Made by a program: the position numbers and the translations under genes. The notes under the pieces are model-generated. The model was not told the DNA's origin, did no database searches, and worked only from the letters and a program-made list of their open reading frames with translations. From Lepidonotus clava (lineage: Eukaryota; Annelida; Polychaeta; Phyllodocida; Polynoidae), in contig OW387149.1 of assembly GCA_936440205.1 (NCBI GenBank), forward strand, positions 26,613,151 to 26,677,150: a stretch of DNA of 64,000 nucleotides, given 5' to 3'. This document shows positions 23,301-31,770 of the stretch, piece by piece; the first letter of the stretch is position 1, and the number at the start of each line of letters is the position of its first letter.

Positions 23301-26300
23301 AAGCCGGTTGAGGGATTTTGGCAGGCAGCACATTCTGGTGGGTGCAGACTGCTGGGTTTCTACCATCTCCATGAGCTTCGTGCTTTTCTTCCTCACCTTA
23401 AAGAAACGATAATTGAATCAAGCTTAATCTAAGTTTGATGTAAAAATACAGGGGTACGGACAAGACAAAGACTTACGAAGATTCATATTATTTATTGGGG
23501 ATAGAATCTATGTTCCTGAATTTTGGGAATGGTCACAAGATGTAATCTGAGATCTTTACGTTAGCTTGTTTCAATTTCAAAGCAAAATTGATCTATACTT
23601 GATATTTGGTGGGGCCGGGGGATATTCAAAACGATAAATTACTTCGATCCATTTGTTATCTTAAAAGTAGTATCAGGAACTTGTAATAGATAACTGAAAA
23701 TGAACTTCATGCATTCAAACGAACGGAGAGTTGTTATACAGCTGTATACCATTCTCATTATTTAGGGACATATTCAGTAATTTAGCAGCGAACGTTTCAT
23801 AAATTTAACTCATAATAGTCTTAGGATTTGTTTTATGGCTTACCAAGATCTACAGCTGATAAAGACAAAACAAAGGTATGATGCTGTTTTTCGGATAGAT
23901 TTAACAAGAATTATCATCTCAAGTGGTCACAGAACCTTTGAAAATACATTCGTTAACACAATTATAATACTCATATATTTTCAAATCTAAACCACCTTTC
24001 GAGGTTTTACAATTTGGAGGCACTTAAAATTCTATGGGGCCATGCTTTATACTTACGTTAAAACGACTCAGTAAGTTTTGTTCATTACCTGTTTTTCATT
24101 TGTTTAAGCATTGAGGGAACCCAATTTTTACTGGTGCACAGGTAACATTATCTTATAGAAGTAAATACTAATTAATCTAAATCAGTTTTGAAGGAAGAAT
24201 GGTTGAGCAAGGTCAATTATCAGTCATTTGATTTTCAAATTATTAGATTTTGAAAAACTGTTCTGGAAATAAAGATAAAAAAAAAAAGAAAAAAAAAAGA
24301 AAGGAGAAAACTTGGAAATCCTTAATGCCCGGTTCATTGGATCTTAATATAGACTGGAGACTCACCCGTCCGAATTTACTGATGGCGTCTGGCTGAACAT
24401 CCTTCTCTGGCGGCTTCGGTCCAACTACTTCATATGGCATTCCCATTTTCTTACCCACCTGAAATGGGAAAAGGTCTCCTCTTATCAATAAGGCTTTGGC
24501 GTTTGTGTTAAATACTCGTTGTGCACTGCCACAATTGGATCAGAAGTTTGTATTATGGTAGGCACGATTTTAAGGCCCAGCTTGTCTACTGTGGTCGATA
24601 CTCTTCACGTTCATTGTGCACAGCAGTATTTATTAGAACTGGTTAAAACTTAAATCGATGAAACTTTGAAAGTCTCCCCACCCCTTCCTCCCCCCAATTT
24701 AGTGCCCAATAATTCAACTCATTTAATCCAAAGATATAAATAGGAACTTCAATGTTTTTACATGGAATCTGCGGGAAAAAAGAAAGAAAGAAGAAAAGAA
24801 ACCAACCTTTATCCCAGCTTTCATTTTCACTGATGGAACTGGCGATACTGGTTTCAATACAGCGCTCTGCTTCGAGGTCGGTGGCTGGACTAGCTTTGAA
24901 GTAACCATTTGCACCAACTTTGAGTTAACAGCCTGGATTGGCTTTACCATTACTGGTGGGGTATGCTGAGCTACTGACGAGGCAGACCTTGTAGTTACTG
25001 ATTGGGCAGACCTCGTAGTTAATGGTTGGACAGACTTTGTAGTTAGTGGTTGGGCAGACTTTGTTGTTACTGATTGGGCAGACTTTGTAGTTACTGATTG
25101 GACAGACTTTGTAGTTACTGATTGGACAGACTTTGTAGTTAGTGGTTGGGCAGACTTTGTTGTTACTGGTGGGGTAGACCTTGAAGTGGAGCGATTTCTC
25201 TTCTTATAACTTGCCAAGAGCGCCGCCTCTGCTGCCTCCATTTCCAGAACCTTAGCGGGCTTCTTTATTTGACGCCTGGTCCTTGGCATGTTGTCTTCTC
25301 CTAAGTAAAATTAAAATTCCTATTTCATCCAGTATCAATGTGTCTGATAGGGCAAACCTTAATCATTCTAATCTTAATGACGGTAACCTTTGAACTCTTG
25401 AGAAGGGGTAAAATCAGCCTGTCAAATAAATTCAAAATACTTTTTCATGAATGCCTTTGTTTCATACTCTGGGATCTTACTTAGGGCCATTCCCGAATTA
25501 GAAATTACAGAAAAGACATTAAACAAGAAGCAAATGACTATCAAAGTTCCGATCGTTGGAACGATCGATGTTCGCCCTTAACTAGAAATCAGAAATCTCA
25601 TCATAGAGGGGGGGGGGTCCCAGTAGTGTCCATTGGGCAGTGCAGCTGTCCCGGGCAGCTGTACACTCATTGGTCAACCTGATTGACCAATAGGACTCCC
25701 TCCTATATCACTGTCCATGCGCCCAAGCAACCATGACCCCCCCCCCCCCTCTCCTCCTCCCCCTACCCGGCCTTGCATACACTGACTGCCTAGACCCTGA
25801 CTGCCTCCTCCCTCTACCTGGCCAAGCATACCGGTCCCCCCCCCCCCCCCCACTATGATGAGTGGACTGTCAATGCCCTGGGTCCCCTGCACCCACCCAC
25901 CTGCAGGTGCCAGTGGCTCAAGTACTGGTTATGTAACCCACTTCCGGCTTCTCAAACTGCACCCTCCCCCACCCCCACTCCTTGAACTGAGTTCAAGGAG
26001 TGGGGGTGGGGAAGGGTGCAGGGGAGGCCTGCCCACTCAATTACACTTGATGCACACTAATTGTCCTGCTTACAAATGCATGCCGGTGGACAAAGGCCTG
26101 TAGCTACTTGTATGTAAGATTGTGTAACCAGGCAATCAGATCAAAGCCCAAATACCTACAAAAGACATGACTGATTGAGTGAGCCCTTCCCATAAGCTAC
26201 AATACTAAAAACTATAATTAAGGGCTCACAAAAAAAACCCCAAGATTTTCAGAAATGGCACCCCTGGACTGGGCCCGGTGGGGTTTTTGATACTCAAGAT

Positions 26301-26686
26301 TTTTTTATGGGGAGATCCCTGAATACTCCTGATTTCCTTGGGTTTGGAAATATGTATACGCATTATAATAAAATTGAAAAGACATATACTTGGTAACGTC
26401 TGATGGACAAACTAGCTTAAATTCTACTTTGGAAAGGTGAATTCTTTACGGTTTGTTATTCTGAAAATTGCTATATTCAAAGTATACTTGCACTGACCAT
26501 TGTTTACAATGCTATAATTATTCCACAATACTTACCATCTGCAGTCAGCTTCTTGTCCTCTGGATCATGCTCTCCTCCCGTCCTAGCGGTCACTTTACCA
26601 TCACTCTTGTTTGGGCTGCCTGAAGTGGGAGTTTGTCTCTGTCTTCTCTCATATACCTTTCTGGTGATATTTGTGCGTGATGCCAT
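14198..26686 (-). CDS. HMG-box protein gene, 12 coding exons, 1068 residues
   Basis: I assembled this host gene from splice sites. Coding exons are 26686-26536, 25300-24807, 24458-24366, 23396-23022, 22706-22622, 21582-21518, 21238-21140, 20123-19608, 18063-17994, 17604-16608, 14787-14684 and 14355-14198. They total 3207 nt, all introns are GT-AG and every phase matches. The HMG box (about residues 375-433, exons 5-7) has TAYMVFCNAHR, the HPGLDF turn and VLGQMW...AWKKA. It should bend DNA or bind chromatin in the nucleus. Before it lies a Lys-rich region. After it come a Ser/Pro/acidic segment with SRKRKS, a long heptad-repeat exon, and a C-terminal coiled coil (about 1022-1063). The box resembles HMGXB4 (HMG2L1), but the repeats and long tail do not. 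The ortholog call is inference. Confidence 0.85.
14684..14787 (-). CDS. HMG-box gene, coding exon 11
   Basis: 104 nt encoding an acidic-basic linker (TTDAGREEDVSPTVDGRREE). Acceptor TATCATTTCAG, donor ATAG/GTAAGC, phase 1. Phase continuity with exons 10 and 12 supports it. Confidence 0.75.
14788..16607 (-). other. Intron 11 of the HMG-box gene (between coding exons 10 and 11)
   Basis: About 1.8 kb with no coding support. It contains a C-run/A-run microsatellite (14970-15027) and a family D fragment at 15159-15365. The rest is AT-rich and featureless. Confidence 0.6.
15159..15365. repeat. Family D MITE-like repeat fragment
   Basis: Shares GGACATTTC, GATTTTCA and the end GGAAAAATGGCATCTCTG with the copy at 22161-22594. 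A third end fragment is near 33325-33360 (CCGGAAAATGGCATCTCTG). Confidence 0.5.
16608..17604 (-). CDS. HMG-box gene, coding exon 10, heptad-repeat exon
   Basis: 997 nt. Residues are built from two 7-residue repeats, first about 25 units of RPVEVTP-type and then about 13 of QQEQGTP-type, each from a 21-bp coding minisatellite. They give an extended, proline-rich and then Gln-rich arm. Acceptor ATCATTTCAG, donor CAAAG/GTAAGG at 16607. A second consensus donor lies 11 nt upstream (AAA/GTAAGC at 16618). The minisatellite keeps other frames open too, which explains the antisense open frames. Confidence 0.8.
17994..18063 (-). CDS. HMG-box gene, coding exon 9
   Basis: 70 nt encoding SAKVQRSIGEILFCQGRVHS then TDI, continuing the helix from exon 8. 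Acceptor TTCTTTTCAG, donor ATTG/GTGAGT, phase 1. Its position after the HMG box loosely recalls the helical region after the HMG box in HMGXB4. Confidence 0.75.
18287..18449. mobile_element. Palindromic MITE in an intron
   Basis: A 163-bp foldback sequence. The left end CTCCACTGATCCATTTTTTG is mirrored at the right by AAAAAACGGACATGTGGAG, with about 35-bp imperfect arms including TTGGCCTC. No coding capacity. It lies in the HMG-box gene intron between coding exons 8 and 9. Confidence 0.6.
18515..18752. mobile_element. Older relative of the neighbouring Harbinger-like MITE
   Basis: Diverged ends (CATATTCCACTTACTGAAAG and CTTTCGGTACGTGAAATACA) and an interior with repeated TTGCCGATAT-like motifs match the element at 18764-19044, which starts 12 bp away. 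It has more mismatches, hence is older. Confidence 0.6.
18764..19044. mobile_element. MITE with TAA target duplication (PIF/Harbinger-like)
   Basis: 281 bp. Ends are perfect inverted repeats of at least 24 bp starting AGGCCGTATTCCACATACCG. TAA flanks both sides (18761-18763 and 19045-19047), the 3-bp duplication typical of PIF/Harbinger-type transposition. The interior is a set of GCCGATT/TTTCGGC inverted motifs. Confidence 0.8.
19608..20123 (-). CDS. HMG-box gene, coding exon 8, Ser/Pro and acidic region
   Basis: 172 codons between acceptor CCTGAAATAG and donor CAG/GTCAAT. It contains a Ser/Thr/Pro start, an acidic patch (CDCDEDSDDEGEQ), SMQTDLDLTVE, a nuclear-localisation-like SRKRKS, and LPPIADFLDFIHLQ, a likely amphipathic helix. 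Such acidic/hydrophobic segments often recruit transcription partners (inference). Confidence 0.8.
20124..21139 (-). other. Intron between HMG-box coding exons 7 and 8
   Basis: About 1 kb without coding support. A GC-richer patch (20645-20810, with GCCGGCCTAAAGCCGGC hairpin) stands out but matches nothing I recognise. Confidence 0.5.
21140..21238 (-). CDS. HMG-box gene, coding exon 7, end of HMG box
   Basis: 33 codons beginning AWKKAATLLNRQKLASRS, helix 3 with the second core W, followed by a basic/Gln tail (ARRQQQESSPQ). Acceptor TATGTCCACAG, donor CAG/GTAGAC. Confidence 0.85.
21518..21582 (-). CDS. HMG-box gene, coding exon 6, middle of HMG box
   Basis: 65 nt encoding DFCTVSKVLGQMWSSQNERH then KN, helix 2 with the core W. 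Acceptor ACCTTTGCAG, donor AAC/GTAAGT. Too short to show as an open frame. Found by splice sites and domain continuity. Confidence 0.85.
22161..22594. mobile_element. Family D MITE-like element
   Basis: Starts CAGAGATGTTACTCAGG and ends GAAAAGTGGCATCTCTG, giving short terminal inverted repeats (CAGAGATGCCA-type). AT-rich and non-coding. It lies in the intron just downstream of the first HMG-box exon. Confidence 0.5.
22622..22706 (-). CDS. HMG-box gene, coding exon 5, start of HMG box
   Basis: Encodes RIQRRTLTAYMVFCNAHRSK and LLKEHPGL, helix 1 and the turn of the HMG box, with the aromatic Y and F in the expected places. Acceptor TTTGTTTCAG, donor CTCG/GTAAGT, phase 1. Confidence 0.85.
23022..23396 (-). 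CDS. HMG-box gene, coding exon 4, Lys/Arg-rich linker
   Basis: 125 codons from acceptor TTTCTTTAAG to donor AAA/GTAAGT. Strongly basic (IQRRKIPELKRR, GKSHKSK), it leads directly into the HMG box and probably adds nuclear localisation and DNA contacts. Confidence 0.8.
23397..24365 (-). other. Intron between HMG-box coding exons 3 and 4
   Basis: AT-rich, about 970 bp. I see nothing in it beyond intron ends. Confidence 0.6.
24366..24458 (-). CDS. HMG-box gene, coding exon 3
   Basis: Exactly 31 codons, phase 0 at both ends. Encodes KKMGMPYEVVGPKPPEKDVQ plus a short tail. The non-repetitive, conserved-looking motif MPYEVVG may be a short interaction motif. Acceptor CCCATTTCAG, donor GG/GTGAG. 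Confidence 0.8.
24807..25300 (-). CDS. HMG-box gene, coding exon 2 with TTKSAQSV repeats
   Basis: The acceptor TTTTACTTAG is at 25301 and the donor AAAG/GTTGGT at 24806. It opens with a basic stretch (RTRRQIKKPAK) and a short Ala/Glu helix. About seven 8-residue repeats of the type TTKSAQSV follow, made by a 24-bp coding minisatellite that is Ser/Thr-rich and has a Lys in each unit. It ends in phase 0. Confidence 0.8.
25301..26535 (-). other. Intron 1 of the coding region, GC-rich core
   Basis: Contains a G/C-rich island (25600-26050) with runs of 9-17 G or C and several short palindromes (AGCTGTCCCGGGCAGCT, GGTCAACCTGATTGACC), plus the strong hairpin listed next. At about 26260-26330 a stretch (GGGGTTTTTGATACTCAAGA) is related to one at about 29980, a weak dispersed repeat. 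Confidence 0.5.
25957..26021. repeat. Purine/pyrimidine hairpin, 32-bp arms
   Basis: Two 32-bp arms around a one-base centre, one mismatch. The left arm is almost all pyrimidine (ACCCTCCCCCACCCCCACTC) and the right arm purine. It can extrude as a cruciform and has H-DNA potential. Confidence 0.8.
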
Positions 26687-26709
26687 TATGTGGGTACTGC
26701 TGTAGTGTA
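26536..26709 (-). CDS. HMG-box gene, first coding exon
   Basis: The ATG is at 26686, giving MASRTNITRKVYERRQRQTP. The exon begins at 26709 after an acceptor (TTTTGATTTCAG), so 23 nt of 5' UTR belong to it and at least one noncoding exon lies upstream. It ends with GATG/GTAAGT in phase 1. The encoded segment is basic and disordered. Confidence 0.8.
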
Positions 26710-26967
26710 CTGAAATCAAAATGAAGTTGCTTTAATGTACATATTAATCTGAATACAAGGGAGCATGTCAGTTATACAAGATAATGGGGCAATCACCCGT
26801 AAAAAGATGTATTGCCCCAAAAGATGCCCAACAGGGGAGGGCATACCAGAGGCCTAGGGATCCTAGGCCTCTAATTCAAGAGTCTAATTGCCCAACGGTT
26901 TCAAATAATTTGTCAAGCCCTGTTGTACTAACCCAAAAAAACACAATGACAAATTAATTTAATTGTC

Positions 26968-27456
26968 TTTGTTTGTTGGGTTAGTATAACACCCAGCCAA
27001 CCCTTTCGGGTTCTTCCCAGGCTGCACAAGTAATGGTCTTCTGCTAGTTCTATGCCACATGGGCAGTGACTGAATCTATGAGATGAGGTGTCTATTTGTA
27101 GCAGTGGGACCCAATGCCCTCTTTATAGTGCTGCCACACTGAGATATCATGTCAAAGGCCCACACAATACCCCACCAAGGTACATTATACTGACACCAGG
27201 CCGACCAGTCATATTTTGTGGTTCTGACTTTATACCCAGTGCCAGGCAGGCAGTGACCACTACCATTGTTAAAGTCTTTGGTGTGACTCGGCCAGGGATA
27301 AATCCCAAGACCTCCCAGACTCAGAGCGGGCACTCTACCAAAGAGCTACTGAGTCTGGTCTCCCATTTGTCGCCTCCTATGAACAGCAAGGGGCTGCTTG
27401 GGACACATTCTTCCCAGGAGGCTCCTGAAGGAGCCCCCACCCCAGATCCCCACAGC
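26968..27456 (-). repeat. Family C tRNA-derived SINE, complete copy
   Basis: On the minus strand it holds a tRNA-like head: A box TAGCTCTTTGGTAGAG (about 27332-27350) and B box GGTCTTGGGATTTATCCC (about 27295-27312), the spacing of a pol III promoter. A ~300-bp body follows, then the AACCCAACAAACAAA tail shared with family B. About 490 bp. Confidence 0.8.
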
Positions 27457-27553
27457 AACAAATCCCAAGACCTCCCAGACTTGAAGCGGGCACTGTACTG
27501 AAGCACTGAAGCGAGCTACTGAGTCTGCTGGGTCCCCCTATTGTTACCTTGTA

Positions 27554-27984
27554 TGTTTGTTTGTGGGGTTAGTTTAATGTCCAGCCAACCCTTCAGGGTT
27601 CTTTTACCAGACTGCACAAGGTAAAGCCTTTCAGCTTGTTTTATGCCACAGGGACGGTAACTGAATCTATGAAATGAGGTGTCATAGGCCCACACAATAC
27701 CCCACCCATTATACAGACACCAGGCCAGCCAGTCCAGTTTCATGGTTCTTACTTTATACTGAGTGCCAGGCAAGCAGTGACCACTGCCATTGTTAAAGTC
27801 TTTGGTGTGACTCAGCCAGGGATAAATCCCAAACCCTCCCAGACTCGAAGCGGGCACTCTAGTAATTGAGCTACTGAGTCTGGTCTCCTTATTTGTCGCC
27901 TTCTACAAACAGCAAGGGGCTGCTTGGGACACATTCTTCCTAGGAGGCTCCTGAAGGAACCCCCATCCCGGATCCCCATGGGGG
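27554..27984 (-). repeat. Family C tRNA-derived SINE, second copy
   Basis: Same order as the copy at 26968-27456 but with ~50 bp of body missing. The tRNA-like head is changed (TAATTGAGCTACTGAGTC). A short piece of another head lies between the two copies (27457-27520). Confidence 0.75.
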
Positions 27985-27985
27985 A

Positions 27986-28078
27986 ATCGTCGCCTTGTAT
28001 GATCAGCAGGGGCTACTGAGGGCCAATGTTCTTCTCAGGAGCAAAAGCCCCACCCCAGTACCCCCATATGGGGACAGA
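27986..28078 (-). repeat. Family A end fragment
   Basis: GTATGATCAGCAGGGGCTAC followed by CCCCACCCCAGTACCCCC matches the outer end of family A (compare 8940-9010). Confidence 0.5.
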
Positions 28079-28310
28079 GACATTAAGGTTTGCCTTGATC
28101 ATGTGATCAATCTGGTTTGTTTGTTGGGTTAGTTTAACGTCTGGCCAACCCTTTCGGGTTCTTTTACCAGGCTGCAAAAGGTAAGGCTTTGCGGCTAGTT
28201 TTACGCCACAGGGGAGGTCACCGAATCTATGAAATGAAATGTCCATTTGTAGCAGTGGGACCCAATGCCCTCTTTATAGTGCTGCCACACTGAGATATGT
28301 CATAAGCCTA

Positions 28311-30802
28311 GGTGTATGTCCACACTAAGGGGTATAATTGGGTAGTCTTGACCCCCCCCCCAACCCTCCACCTTAGCACCCCTCCCATACAGTTCTGTGG
28401 TCCACTATAGGGTGGTGGAAGGTGGGGTGGGGGGAGGGGGAGGGGGAGGGAGAGGTGCAGGGTAAGAGGGGAGCCAGTCAAGGCCAAAGGATATTTCATT
28501 TTCTGTTTCTCAGTTTGCCCTTACTAAAATTGGAATTAAAATCAATTTGAAATGAAAATATGTTACATAATTAAGTAATGATAAATCAAATGCTTGTCAA
28601 TAAAAATAGTTTGATAATTTATACTTTAAGCATTTGTCAGATATAACTACATGAATACATTTATTGGAAACAACAAATTAATATTGTTTTCATGGCAACC
28701 TGGGCTTTCCAGTCTCTCAAATTGGACATACCTCTATATATAGGACCCATGGGCAGTGGATGTCAATCACTGATATTTGTCCCTCCTACCTCTACCACCA
28801 GTGACCAATGAGAAGACACTGAGTGGAGGCCCCACAGACCACCACCACTGGGGGTCAGAGAGGGCTTGTTTGTGGGATTAGTTTAACGTCCGGCCAACCC
28901 TATCAGTTAAACAATTACATGGTCCGCTGCCCTACTACAATGGACCCAATTCAAAAACAGACCTATACCTTTGTTTTGGCAGGTCTTTCAAAAGTACTAT
29001 AGTCCACACTTGTATTACCCTGCCAAAACAAAAATCATATGTATTGTAAATTTAAGCTAATATTGACTACTTTAATCAATAGAATAGATGATTAAGTAAT
29101 TAAAAACATTTTTTTACTTAAGAATTTTTGTTTATTTTAATGATTTTTAAGCATTTTAAAATTGTGTCACGGACGTGATGACATTCTGTCAAAATATCTG
29201 TGTACTTCAGATTTTTTCTATGGAAAAACTTTAGCTTATAAAACCATAATTTTTTTTATCTTCAAAAACGTTGGAGTGTTTTCTCTTTGGAAGTTCACTA
29301 TCAAAAATATGGTATTTACATAAAAAGTTTAAAAGGTATGTCAAAAAATATATGTTGAATTCCGTCAACATTTTCAATAATCTGTCCGTGACATTTTATA
29401 TCTACATTTTAAGGTTCGCCATCTGTTAGCAATATTAAAGTACAGAAAATAGGAATTATGTTTACAAAATTGAAATTACAGAAATTTTTGCTTTGGTAAA
29501 GGCTTTATAAATGTCAAAAAAAACAGGAGTAAACTTTGTCTGTCAACAAATGTTACTGTTGTCACGTCAATGACACAAAGTCACGTCCATGACAAAATAT
29601 GTTTGTTTGCCTTTAAATATTCTTAGAAACCCCAAAAAACACATGAGAGATGATAATAGTTTGTTAACTTAAGATAAAATATCAAAAATATGAAAGAAAA
29701 CACTGGTAAATAGCACGTTTTATCATGTATTAAAATTAATCTGGACTGTGTCATGGACATGATGTTTGACACAACACTGTGTCATGGACGTGACAGCCAT
29801 AAAATCTCACTTAAATTGCAGGGATCTCCCTAGGCGTGCGGGATGCGGGATTCCCGCATCAGAAATTATATTCCCGCATTGGGTTAACTTTCAGGGGGCC
29901 ATTCCTGCACTGGAAATGACAAAAAATATTTGATTTTTGAAAGGCCCCTGATTCTCGAAAAATGGCCCCTAGGGAATGGATGCAGTGGGGCTTTTGATAC
30001 TCGAAAAAACATTCTAGGAAGAACCCTGAAATTGAAAGATGTACCAAAAAGTAAGCCAAACTAATGTCTGTTACAATTTAACCTGAAATACCCTACGTTT
30101 TAGACATGTTTTATCTGGTATTATATTGAAAAACAATGAAATAATGAGCTTTATTTGTAAGATGTCAAACATAGCAATCTGTCAAACATCCAAGTCCATG
30201 ACAATTGTCAAACATCACGTCCATGACATAAAACCTAAAAACATCACGTCCATGACAATGTCAACAGTCTGTCCATGACGAAAATATGTCTTTTTGGTCA
30301 AATTATTCTGAAAAAATGTAATTCTAGGGATGAAAGTGGTTCAGTTCAACCATTAGATAAGAAAACAATTTCTGTAATGAGTGCACAATGAATACTAAAA
30401 CTGCAAGAATGATTGGAAAATTGCAGTATTAGGGGTCCAAATACACAATGTTAAAATTGGTCAAAATCTTTTTAAAAACGAGACTTGATCTGAAATTTTT
30501 AGGTATCATAATTTTCTATTGTAGATATTTTCCAAAAAGACAGGTTTCTTATTGATCTTTTTACAAAATAAGGTTTTTTTTTTTTTATGCCATTTAAGAT
30601 GTCAACATCACGTCCATGACACACAATTTTCAAAAATCAAAAAAATATTGAAATAATGTTGGTATTTTCTTTTTTTCAAAGAAAATGTGGAAAAAAGAAT
30701 CTGCTTTATTTTACTAAAAGGAAATCACAAAACTAACAGAATGTTTAGATCTGAGATGTTATGTCACGTTTTTATAAATACCCCTTAGTGTGGACATACA
30801 CC
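28311..30802. mobile_element. 2.5-kb non-autonomous TIR element with TA target duplication
   Basis: Terminal inverted repeats of about 25 bp begin GGTGTATGTCCACACTAAGG at both ends, flanked by TA on each side (28309-28310, 30803-30804). A TA duplication suits Tc1/mariner-like or related enzymes. The interior has no convincing transposase. It has a G-rich stretch (28400-28460) and about ten copies of a motif near CACGTCCATGACA spread over 29165-30620 in both orientations. It sits inside a family C SINE, so it is younger than that copy. Confidence 0.75.
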
Positions 30803-30838
30803 TACACAATATCTCACCCAGTCCTATTATACGGAAGA

Positions 30839-31226
30839 TGCCAGTCTGCAGGTTTGGGGGGAATTCCCGGCCGTTCGCGCATCGCACTGCGAACGTAGCC
30901 ACGGGAAATGAGGGGGTCAGCTCCAAGCAGATTCTTTGCACAACACATTGAATTACCATGGCACTAGCTCGGCCTGGAGAGTGTCTAATGGGTATTCCCC
31001 ACCAATTGTGAAATAACTAGGCTTTCCATGGCGATTTTGTGGCCTGCTTGAAATTCCTGGGATCAATGCCAAACTTTCTCTCACTTACTGTGTGAAGATT
31101 GGAGCAAAGTTAGAGCGAAATAACATCTTTTCTCTCATACATAGCCATAGTAAAGGACCCCAACGTTTCCGATCGCAATTTCCCTGCAAAGTGGATGCGC
31201 GACGTTAGTTTTTGAGACCCTCATCT
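30839..31226. mobile_element. ~390-bp insertion with short inverted ends
   Basis: Interrupts a family C repeat. Ends are TATACGGAAGATG at left and CATCTTCAGTATA at right, 11-13 bp inverted. It contains a small hairpin (CGTTCGCGCATCGCACTGCGAACG-type, 30872-30895). No coding support. Family unknown. Confidence 0.5.
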
Positions 31227-31274
31227 TCAGTATAGTATACTGACACCAGGCTGACCAGTCATGTTTCGTGTTAT

Positions 31275-31770
31275 TTTGTTTGTTTGTTTGTGGGATTAGT
31301 TTAATATCCAGCCAACCCTTTAGGGTTCTTTTACCAGACTGCACAAGGTAAAGCTTTTCGGCTAGTTTTACGGGGGTTGACCGAATCTATGAAATGAGGT
31401 ACGTGCCTATCTGCAGCAGTGGGACCCAATGCCTTCTTTATAGTGCCACACTGGGATATCATGTCATAGGCCCACACAATACCCCACCCAGTCAAATTAT
31501 ACTGACACCAGGCCAACCAGTCATGTTTCGTGGTTCTTACTTTATACCGAGGGCCAGGCAAGCAGTCACCACTACCATTGTTAAAGTCTTTGGTGTGACT
31601 CGGCCAGGGATAAATCCCAAGACCTCCCAGACTCAGAGCGGGAACTCTACCAGAGAGCTACTGAGTCTGGTCTCCCATTTGTTGCCTTCTACAAACAGCA
31701 AGGGGCAGCTGGGGCCTATTCTTCCCAGGAGGCTCCCTAAGGGAACCCCCACCCTGGATCCCCACGGGGG
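31275..31770 (-). repeat. Family C tRNA-derived SINE, complete copy
   Basis: Full-length and well preserved, with the minus-strand A box TAGCTCTCTGGTAGAG near 31660 and B box near 31615. The best match to the 26968-27456 copy. Confidence 0.8.

Larger units (their letters stand above)
28115..31265 (-). repeat. Family C SINE split by two insertions
   Basis: The copy starts at 28115 (TTTGTTTGTTGGGTTAG) and is cut at 28310 by the 2.5-kb TIR element. It resumes at 30803 (CACAATATCTCACCCAG), is cut again at about 30838 by a ~390-bp insertion, and resumes at about 31227 (TATACTGACACCAGGCTG) to 31265, where the next family C copy begins. The order of insertion can be read from the nesting. Confidence 0.7.

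Noticed and set aside
27328-27352. Possible tRNA gene
   Set aside because: A and B boxes are present, but they belong to the head of a family C SINE with a long body and tail. No cloverleaf acceptor pairing is evident.
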